Made by a program: the position numbers and the translations under genes
Shown: in pieces, positions 52,326 to 59,128 of the stretch
Layout: the number at the start of each line of letters is the position of its first letter
Position numbering within the stretch: the first letter of the stretch is position 1
The notes under the pieces: generated by a model
The model's input: the letters and a program-made list of their open reading frames with translations, nothing else
The model's database searches: none
What the model was told of the DNA's origin: nothing
Assembly (NCBI RefSeq): GCF_900110835.1
Contig: NZ_FOJG01000001.1
Coordinates: 2,635,499-2,699,498, forward strand
DNA length: 64,000 nt
Source: Chitinophaga arvensicola
Lineage (GTDB): Bacteria > Bacteroidota > Bacteroidia > Chitinophagales > Chitinophagaceae
Direction of reading: 5' to 3'

Positions 52326-53354
52326 ATGAGTAATATGAACAACCGCAGGCAGTTCCTGCGTCAAATGGGATTGTACACCATGGGAATGGGAATGTTGCCC
52401 GCTGTACTGGCTGCCTGTAATGAAGGAAAATCTACCCGTAGCAAGGAAGAAGCAGATAGCTCTCATGCATCTAAAGGTGCAGAAGCTGCTGCAAAAGAAC
52501 TCTTCTTCAAGATTTCACTGGCAGAGTGGTCGTTCCATAAAGCCCTTTTCGCAGGGAAAATGAATCACCTGGATTTTGCTTCCCGTGCAAAGAACGAATT
52601 CGGTATTGAAGGTATTGAATATGTAAACCAGTTCTTCAAAGACAAAGCAAAAGACCAGACCTACCTGGCAGAAATGAAAAAACGTGCAGATGACCTCGGT
52701 GTACGCAGCGTACTCATCATGTGCGATGGAGAAGGTGAAATGGGCGATCTGGATGTAAAGAAAAGAATGAAAGCGGTAGAAAATCACTATAAATGGATTG
52801 AAGCTGCCAAATTCCTGGGTTGTCACTCTATCCGTGTAAACGCAGCAGGAGAAGGTGATCCGGCGGAAGTTGCGAAGGCCGCAGCAGATGGACTCACCAA
52901 ACTGGCCACTTTTGGAAAGGACCACGACATCGGCGTTATTGTGGAAAACCACGGCGGCATGTCTTCCAACGGCAAATGGCTGAGCAGTATCATGAAAACT
53001 GTCAACATGCCTAACTGTGGCACCCTGCCTGATCTGGGCAACTTCTGTATCAAAAGAAGCAAACCCGAAAATAATACCCCCGAAGCATGGGCAAAAACTA
53101 CCTGCATCGAGGAGTACGACCGCTACCAGGGTGTATCGGAACTGATGCCTTTTGCGAAAGGCGTAAGTGCCAAAACATACGATTTCGACGCCAGTGGCAA
53201 TGAAGTAACCATCGACTACCAACGCATCCTCAAAATCGTGAAAGACGCAGGATTCACCGGCTTTATGGGTATCGAGTATGAAGGAGAAAAACTGTCGGAA
53301 GAAGAAGGCATCAAAAAAACAAAAGAGCTGCTGCTGAAACTCGGCGGAAAGTAA
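52326..53354 (+). CDS. Sugar phosphate isomerase/epimerase-type TIM-barrel lipoprotein
   Basis: A 342-residue exported protein of the AP-endonuclease-2/xylose-isomerase-like barrel family. The N-terminus combines a twin-Arg motif (NRRQFLRQMG) with a lipobox (VLAAC; Cys near 36). The barrel shows the metal-site pattern of the family: EGIEYVNQFF, SIRVNAAGEGDP, IVENHGGMSS, LPDLGNF and a final GIEYEGE. Hydroxypyruvate-isomerase or sugar epimerase activity is usual in the family, but the substrate cannot be read from sequence. Transcribed alone. Confidence 0.88.
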   Translation: MSNMNNRRQFLRQMGLYTMGMGMLPAVLAACNEGKSTRSKEEADSSHASKGAEAAAKELFFKISLAEWSFHKALFAGKMNHLDFASRAKNEFGIEGIEYVNQFFKDKAKDQTYLAEMKKRADDLGVRSVLIMCDGEGEMGDLDVKKRMKAVENHYKWIEAAKFLGCHSIRVNAAGEGDPAEVAKAAADGLTKLATFGKDHDIGVIVENHGGMSSNGKWLSSIMKTVNMPNCGTLPDLGNFCIKRSKPENNTPEAWAKTTCIEEYDRYQGVSELMPFAKGVSAKTYDFDASGNEVTIDYQRILKIVKDAGFTGFMGIEYEGEKLSEEEGIKKTKELLLKLGGK

Positions 53355-53368
53355 TAAACGATAAAATG

Positions 53369-53409
53369 AGCGGGGAGATAAAACGGCCATGCCGTTTTAT
53401 CTCCCCGCT
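53369..53409. terminator. Very long bidirectional terminator hairpin
   Basis: A perfect 19-bp stem (AGCGGGGAGATAAAACGGC and its complement) with a 3-base CAT loop lies between two convergent genes, 14 bp after one stop and 18 bp before the other, flanked by AT-rich sequence. Confidence 0.85.
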
Positions 53410-53427
53410 ATTATTTAAAAAACAGGA

Positions 53428-54273
53428 TTATAATCCAAATGCCTTCTTAAGAAACGGTACTACCAGTCCATAAGCATCCGCTGTAGCCGCACTGTCGAAA
53501 ATGGGATTACTTGGATTCGCAAATCCATGATCCGCATCATAACGTTTAACCGTGAGCGTTTTCCCTGCTGCTTTCATATTCTTTTCAAATTCATCCACCG
53601 TTTGCGGCGTAATGCCTTTGTCTTTATTGGCGAAGAAACCCAACACCGGCGCCTGTAAGGTGGCGAGTTTTGACACATCCTTTTCAGGCATGCCGTAATA
53701 CATTACTACACCCGCATTTTGCGCGCCTTCCAGTAATCCTGATTGCAAGGATAGTCCGCCACCAAAACACCAGCCTACAGAGGCTATTTTAGCCGTTTTT
53801 CCGGCATATTGGATGGCGCCCTGTGTTATAGCGCCCAATCTATCTCTGGAAGCCCCCTGCATCAGCTTTGCCGCATCTTCACGATTGGTGGCTACTTTCT
53901 GATCGTACATATCCAGTGCCAGTACATTCACCTCTCCTCCGAGATCGTTGTACAGCTTTTCCGATTGCTTTTTGATATAGTCGTTCAGACCGTACCATTC
54001 CTGGTAAACAAACAGGTACTTATCCGATGCTTTTTTTGCTTTGAACAGAAAGCCATGCGCAGGTGTTCCATCTGTGGTGGGAAAAGTGATATCCGCTCCG
54101 GCAGTTCCCTGGTACACATAAGGCAGCGGATCTTTGTGCGCCATACGGAAGTCTTCGCGATTAGCCAGCGTAGCAAATTCGGTAATCGCATCGGTATGAC
54201 AACAAGATGCTGTCTGCGAAAAAACGCGCAGCCCCGTCAGTAGGCAAATAGTGAAGAAGGAAAGTGTTTTCAT
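53428..54273 (-). CDS. Dienelactone hydrolase family protein, secreted
   Basis: A 281-residue alpha/beta hydrolase with a signal peptide (cleavage near RVFSQ, residue 20). The nucleophile is Cys169 in VGWCFGG, as in dienelactone hydrolase, with the acid in FFANKDKGI and the base His in YDADHGF. Dienelactone hydrolases are normally cytoplasmic; the exported form is common in Bacteroidota but its substrate is unknown. It is divergent from the FAD oxidoreductase gene. Confidence 0.9.
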   Translation of the reverse strand: MKTLSFFTICLLTGLRVFSQTASCCHTDAITEFATLANREDFRMAHKDPLPYVYQGTAGADITFPTTDGTPAHGFLFKAKKASDKYLFVYQEWYGLNDYIKKQSEKLYNDLGGEVNVLALDMYDQKVATNREDAAKLMQGASRDRLGAITQGAIQYAGKTAKIASVGWCFGGGLSLQSGLLEGAQNAGVVMYYGMPEKDVSKLATLQAPVLGFFANKDKGITPQTVDEFEKNMKAAGKTLTVKRYDADHGFANPSNPIFDSAATADAYGLVVPFLKKAFGL

Positions 54274-54340
54274 AGCAGTGATGATTTTTGCTGACAGAAG
54301 ATACGAATTTTCTGGTGCAGCTTTTGTAAAAATACGATTT

Positions 54341-55552
54341 ATGGATCTTCAGTCAGGTTACCCTTATTCACTCATCCGGCATGGGCTTCCCTGCAACTAC
54401 CCGTGGCTGGAACAGGATATTCGTACAGATGTAGCCGTTATCGGCGGTGGTATTTCAGGCGCTTTAACGGCCTATGCACTTACACAGGCGGGGATTTCCA
54501 CCGTGGTGCTCGATGCCCGTACCATCGGCCTGGGGAGCACAGCCGCCAGCACCTCTTTATTGCAGTACGAAATTGATACCCCTTTAACGGAGCTGCGGGA
54601 AAAGAGCGGCATAGCAGCGGCTAACAGGGCCTACGAACTCTGTGCGGATGCGATCAGTTCCCTGGAAAGCATCTGCAAAAAACTACACTTCCCGCTTTTT
54701 GAAAAAAAGAAAAGTCTTTACCTGGCCTCTTATCAGAAAGATGTAAAGATGCTGGAAGCAGAATTTAAAGCGCGGCAGGAGTTGGGACTGAAAATGGAAT
54801 GGTGGGAAAGCGCCGGCATAAAAGAGAAGATGGGCTTCGATGCACCGGCAGCGATCTATTCCCATACCGCTGCACAAACAGATGCCTATATGCTCACCCA
54901 TGCACTGCATCAGCATAATATACAAAGCGGCGCGCAGGTGTTTGACCGTACTGCGGTAGTGGATATGGATTTCCGGCCACGCAGTGTGGTGTTGAAAACA
55001 TCACAGGGCCACCAGGTGAGTGCCCGGCACCTGGTGATAGCTACCGGTTATGAAGTACTGCAATACATCAAGGCGCCATTGCTGAAACTGAATTCAACAT
55101 ATGCAGTGGTGAGTGAACCCAATCATGCAGTGGAACAATGGTACCAGGATTGCCTCATCTGGGAAACAAAATCCCCGTATCTGTACCTGCGTACCACCAG
55201 CGATCATCGTGTGCTGATTGGCGGCCGTGATGAACCTTTTTATAATCCTGCCAAACGGGATAAACTGATCCATCAGAAAGCCGCCGCCCTCGAAAAAGAC
55301 CTGCGTAAAAAGTTCCCGGCATTACGCTTCAAACCAGAATTCAAATGGACGGGTACCTTCGGGTCTACGGAAGACGGACTGCCCTTCATCGGCGCTTTTG
55401 CTCCTATGCCCCATACGTACTTCGCACTGGGCTTTGGTGGCAACGGCATTACTTTCAGCCAGATCGCCGCAGATATTATTGCCGACCTGGTACAGGGAAA
55501 GAAAAATCCCGATGCCACCATCTTTTCATTTAACAGGAAAATCCGGAACTAA
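54341..55552 (+). CDS. FAD-dependent oxidoreductase (DAO/glycine oxidase-like)
   Basis: A 403-residue flavoprotein. The FAD-binding motif GGGISG is at 35-40, followed by VLDARTIGLGSTAAST. The C-terminal region shows the FAD-contact GLPFIGAF and ALGFGGNGITFS motifs of the DAO family. The N-terminal tail (YPYSLIRHGLPCNYPWL) is like that of Rieske-linked members, but no Rieske domain follows; the protein ends after the DAO fold. Substrate: probably a small amine or amino acid, unproven. Start ATG 54341 avoids the overlap with the divergent gene that 54251 would cause. Confidence 0.88.
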   Translation: MDLQSGYPYSLIRHGLPCNYPWLEQDIRTDVAVIGGGISGALTAYALTQAGISTVVLDARTIGLGSTAASTSLLQYEIDTPLTELREKSGIAAANRAYELCADAISSLESICKKLHFPLFEKKKSLYLASYQKDVKMLEAEFKARQELGLKMEWWESAGIKEKMGFDAPAAIYSHTAAQTDAYMLTHALHQHNIQSGAQVFDRTAVVDMDFRPRSVVLKTSQGHQVSARHLVIATGYEVLQYIKAPLLKLNSTYAVVSEPNHAVEQWYQDCLIWETKSPYLYLRTTSDHRVLIGGRDEPFYNPAKRDKLIHQKAAALEKDLRKKFPALRFKPEFKWTGTFGSTEDGLPFIGAFAPMPHTYFALGFGGNGITFSQIAADIIADLVQGKKNPDATIFSFNRKIRN

Positions 55553-55566
55553 CGGTAAAGGATATA

Positions 55567-56364
55567 CTAAAAAGTGATCACTACTTTGTTGTCGCTGATC
55601 TTGTACTTAAACCGCTGTTGTGTAGCCAGGTTGCTGAGCACATCTTCCAGGGAAGCATGATAATAAGCGGCATCTGTGATCAGGGGCGACTTAGATCCAT
55701 CTCCCTTCATTTCCACCTCTACGCCAAACCATTCTTCCAGGGTACGGGACAACACCATCGGGTTCGCATTTTTGATATGCAGCGTATCCGACAGCCAGTT
55801 CTCCAGTTCTTCCGGGTGATAGGTTTCCTTTTCCATCAGATCTATTTCATTGTTGGCCAGGATCATCTGCCCGCGTTCCAGTATTTCCGGCTGGTTGTCG
55901 GTAGAAGAGTGATAGGATTTGCCCACACGGATTTTACCATGAAGCAGATATACCGTAGCGCCATGCTGACTCGCAAAAGACCGCATCTTAAACGAGGTAC
56001 CTAATACAGTAGCTCTTAATTTATCGCTGGTTACCGTGAAGCTATCGGTAGATGGGACTACGTCAAAGAAAGCATCTCCATCCAGGATCACCGCACGGCC
56101 CCCCTGGCCGTAATTGGCCGGCACTTCCAGTACAGAAGCGGAGTTGAGGATTACATGAGAACTATCCGGCAGCGTAATATAGGTCCGGTGGCCGGTAGTG
56201 CCTTTATAGGTCTGGTATTGAATACCCGGTGTTTTCAGGTTGACCGTCGTATTTTCAGGCGCCTTTGGCTGGCAGCCGTTGATCACTATTCCCCCCGTTA
56301 ATAACAATAACAGTGTATAAGGTCTGGTAAGGGAGCGGGAAATAGTATCAGCTTTAAATTGCAT
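55567..56364 (-). CDS. FecR-domain lipoprotein without sigma-binding region
   Basis: A 265-residue protein with a lipoprotein signal (TLLLLLTGGIVINGC; Cys31). A periplasmic FecR domain (about 60-160, TLPDSSHVILNSASVLEV, LDGDAFFDV) and a C-terminal DUF4974 (about 190-263, FHNTP-like LHIKNANPMVLSRTL) follow. Compared with true FecR proteins the cytoplasmic anti-sigma part and membrane helix are missing. No ECF sigma gene lies within 15 kb on either side. It cannot act as a normal anti-sigma factor. Start ATG 56364 gives the lipobox; 56463 would add an earlier hydrophobic stretch (possible but less likely). Confidence 0.82.
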   Translation of the reverse strand: MQFKADTISRSLTRPYTLLLLLTGGIVINGCQPKAPENTTVNLKTPGIQYQTYKGTTGHRTYITLPDSSHVILNSASVLEVPANYGQGGRAVILDGDAFFDVVPSTDSFTVTSDKLRATVLGTSFKMRSFASQHGATVYLLHGKIRVGKSYHSSTDNQPEILERGQMILANNEIDLMEKETYHPEELENWLSDTLHIKNANPMVLSRTLEEWFGVEVEMKGDGSKSPLITDAAYYHASLEDVLSNLATQQRFKYKISDNKVVITF

Positions 56365-56532
56365 ATTCCGGGAATTTTGTATGTAACCAAAAAGACCTAA
56401 AAGTAATAAAATAAACAGCGGCAAAAGAGTATGCTTAAACAATTTCTGAGAAGCAATAGACAATATCTGTTAACGCTGTTAAAAAGATATACTGATATTA
56501 TAATGATTTTTGTTTAAAAGCCGGACGCACCC

Positions 56533-56540
56533 TAACTTTG
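56533..56540 (+). promoter_or_regulatory. -7 promoter box of the proline dehydrogenase gene
   Basis: TAACTTTG matches the Bacteroidota -7 consensus exactly and ends 6 bp before ATG 56547. The TTG within the box (56538) is in frame but would be a poor start. The messenger would be leaderless or nearly so. Confidence 0.55.
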
Positions 56541-56546
56541 CGGCCC

Positions 56547-57725
56547 ATGGAAAAGCAGCTACCTTTATCGTTTGATAATACGGCTATTGCGTTTGAGGCA
56601 AAGACCGACAAAGCACTGAAAAAAGCCAACTTTCTCTTTAGCAATATCGGGAAACCCTGGTTGGTAAAATTTGGTGCAGTGATGACACCGATCGCATTTA
56701 AACTCAGATTGCCCATTAAAGGCATCATCAAAAATACCATCTTCTCCCAATTCTGTGGTGGGGAAACCCTCGAAGAAGCAGCTACTACTGCCTTACAACT
56801 GGGCAACTACCACGTAGGCGTAGCACTGGATTACGGAGTGGAAGCCATGGAAGGAGAACATAGCTACGACGCCGCTGTTCCCGAATTTATCCGTGCTATT
56901 CAATACGCTGCCTCCAGACCCGATATTCCATTCATCGCCATCAAGATAACCGGCTTCGCCCGCTTCGAACTGCTCGAAAAAGTACACCGCAAAGAAACCT
57001 TAACCGCCGCCGAACAGGAAGAATATACCCGCGTACGTAACCGCGTATTCTCCATCGCAGAGGCAGGCGCCAAACATAATGTAGCTATCCTGGTAGACGC
57101 AGAAGAATCCTGGATCCAGGATCCTGTAGATGCGCTCACCGATGAAATGATGTCGCTCTTCAACAAACAAAACGTCATTGTTTACAATACCTTCCAGATG
57201 TATTGCCACGACCGTTATCCTTTTCTGCAGGTATCTCTGGAGAAAGCAGTAAAGAACGGTTACCTGCTGGGCGCCAAACTGGTGCGCGGCGCATACATGG
57301 AAAAGGAAAACAAACGCGCTGCCGAAAATAATTATCCCACCCCGATCCAGCCCAGCAAAGCGGCTACCGATAAGGATTATGACGCCGCCGTAAAATTCTG
57401 CATCGACCACCTGGATCAACTGGCCGTTTTCATTGGCACACACAACGAAAACAGCTGTATGCTGGCCGCCCGTATGCTGCATGAAAAAGATCTCCCTCAT
57501 AACCACCCGCACGTGAGCTTTTCACAGCTGCTGGGTATGAGCGATAATATTACTTTCAACCTGGCACACGCCGGCTATAACGTCAGCAAATACCTGCCTT
57601 ATGGCCCCGTGAAAGAAGTAATGCCTTACCTGATCCGAAGGGCGCAGGAAAATACTTCTATCGCCGGACAAATGGGTCGCGAACTCGCACTCATCAGAAA
57701 AGAAATGAAAAGAAGGGCCATGTAA
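56547..57725 (+). CDS. putA: Proline dehydrogenase
   Basis: A 392-residue monofunctional FAD enzyme that oxidises proline to pyrroline-5-carboxylate. The PRODH barrel motifs are present: DAEESWIQDP, QMYCHDRYPFL, AKLVRGAYMEKE, FIGTHNENS and the C-terminal PYGPVKEVMPYLIRRAQEN. There is no fused aldehyde-dehydrogenase domain and no pruA gene is adjacent. The length fits bacterial single-domain enzymes of this phylum. It is followed by a strong bidirectional terminator. The symbol putA is used loosely (prodh in some annotations). Confidence 0.93.
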   Translation: MEKQLPLSFDNTAIAFEAKTDKALKKANFLFSNIGKPWLVKFGAVMTPIAFKLRLPIKGIIKNTIFSQFCGGETLEEAATTALQLGNYHVGVALDYGVEAMEGEHSYDAAVPEFIRAIQYAASRPDIPFIAIKITGFARFELLEKVHRKETLTAAEQEEYTRVRNRVFSIAEAGAKHNVAILVDAEESWIQDPVDALTDEMMSLFNKQNVIVYNTFQMYCHDRYPFLQVSLEKAVKNGYLLGAKLVRGAYMEKENKRAAENNYPTPIQPSKAATDKDYDAAVKFCIDHLDQLAVFIGTHNENSCMLAARMLHEKDLPHNHPHVSFSQLLGMSDNITFNLAHAGYNVSKYLPYGPVKEVMPYLIRRAQENTSIAGQMGRELALIRKEMKRRAM

Positions 57726-57742
57726 AAAGGGCCGTCAGCACT

Positions 57743-57784
57743 AAAAAAAAGCAGCGAAGATATTTCTTCGCTGCTTTTTTTTTA
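57743..57784. terminator. Bidirectional terminator after proline dehydrogenase
   Basis: GCAGCGAAGA / TCTTCGCTGC stem with a 4-base loop, preceded by eight A and followed by nine T, between two convergent genes. It touches the stop codon of the SusD gene on the minus strand. Confidence 0.85.
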
Positions 57785-59098
57785 GATGTTGCTTTCACTC
57801 TGAGGCAATGGATACCTCGGCCATACATCATCATCGGGCCGGTCTTTCGGCAATGTATTGAGTAAGTTATATCTCCTCGCATCAATCCACCGGTGTCCTT
57901 CCATAAACAGGGAATAGCGCCGGTTATACAGCAGTTCCGTCGTCAATGCGGCCGTTGTAGTAGCCCCTGCATAAGGAGAAAGATTATGCGCTACCCGGAT
58001 TCTGTTCAGCGCCACAATCGCATCAGGAAAAGCGCCGCTCTGGATCTTTGCTTCCGCATACAACAGGATCAGCTCTTCATTCCGGATAATAGTGATAGGA
58101 GCGTTGAAGGAACTCCAGATCACTACATCACGGTCGCCCGTAAGGCCGGACTGGCTTGCAGAAGATGTACGTAATGCGGTTTTATTGCGCCGGTCGTCAC
58201 CTGGTAAAATATCTGTGATAAAAGACGGATGCGATACCCGTATCTCACCATTCCCATTTGGCGCCAGGTACATGGTGTTGGCCAGATCACCGCCATTGGT
58301 AGAGAAGTAGTGATAAATACCGGTACTGAAAGCGCCATTCAGGTCGAAGAAAGATTCATTCAGCGCGGTCAGCGCCGCAGGCCAGTTCTTGCGGTACACA
58401 TATACCCTGGCTGCAATAGCCCGGTTGAATTTAAGCAGACCCGCAGCATCCTTGAAGCCCAGGAAGCCGTCGGATAAAGGGAAAATAACTTCCGATCCGG
58501 TAAGATCTGCTTTTCCTTCATCCAGGAATTTTAATACGGAATCCATCACCACCGCAGGATCAGTGATTACAGGTCCGGGGGTGGCGCCATTGGCAACCGG
58601 GATACGCGCACCATTTGCATCGGTCATATTGATGTTCAGTAACAACTGATAACCGATCAGCGTTTTTGCAAAACCTGTAAAGGCTTTCTTCTGCACGTCC
58701 GACGCCACTTCTGTACGGGTATTGCTGATGGCGTCCAGCAGAATAAAACACTCCCTCGCTACCTGGTATCGGGATGCCCAGGGATTGGTAATGTAGAAGG
58801 TGTTATTGTCCAGCGTTTTGGTACCGCCACCGAGCAAATCGGTGGTGTAGCGGGGTTCCGAACCGGAGAAACGATAAATTTCCCGGCCAATAATCCCTGT
58901 GCCATCCAGGTAGGCGGCAAAGTTGTTGCGCATGCCGGATTCCGCCCCGGTAACAAGATTGAACAGATCACTTTTGGATGGGTTCTTGGTGATCTCGCTG
59001 ACCACCGGTGTATTCAGACTGTTGATTTCTCCCTTCTGACAGGCATGCAGTGCCAGCAGCAAAAAGACAAATACTATAATGGGAAGGTACTTTTTCAT
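57782..59098 (-). CDS. SusD/RagB-type nutrient-binding lipoprotein
   Basis: A 438-residue surface lipoprotein, Cys at about residue 20 (LLALHAC). It is shorter than the other two SusD proteins. SLNTPVVSEITKNPSKSDLFNL-like N-terminal helix, the NEELILLYAEAKIQSG motif, ALNRIRVAHNL and EGHRWIDARRYN are the RagB/SusD signatures. It is 30 bp after the SusC gene. No hydrolase follows, because the terminator and the convergent proline dehydrogenase close the unit. Confidence 0.93.
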   Translation of the reverse strand: MKKYLPIIVFVFLLLALHACQKGEINSLNTPVVSEITKNPSKSDLFNLVTGAESGMRNNFAAYLDGTGIIGREIYRFSGSEPRYTTDLLGGGTKTLDNNTFYITNPWASRYQVARECFILLDAISNTRTEVASDVQKKAFTGFAKTLIGYQLLLNINMTDANGARIPVANGATPGPVITDPAVVMDSVLKFLDEGKADLTGSEVIFPLSDGFLGFKDAAGLLKFNRAIAARVYVYRKNWPAALTALNESFFDLNGAFSTGIYHYFSTNGGDLANTMYLAPNGNGEIRVSHPSFITDILPGDDRRNKTALRTSSASQSGLTGDRDVVIWSSFNAPITIIRNEELILLYAEAKIQSGAFPDAIVALNRIRVAHNLSPYAGATTTAALTTELLYNRRYSLFMEGHRWIDARRYNLLNTLPKDRPDDDVWPRYPLPQSESNI

Positions 59099-59128
59099 AT
59101 GTAATGATTTTAAGCAGATAGAAAATGA

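Noticed and set aside
52515..53390. 291-codon open frame opposite to the TIM-barrel lipoprotein
   Set aside because: Antisense shadow with Phe/Cys-rich composition; it also runs into the long terminator hairpin.
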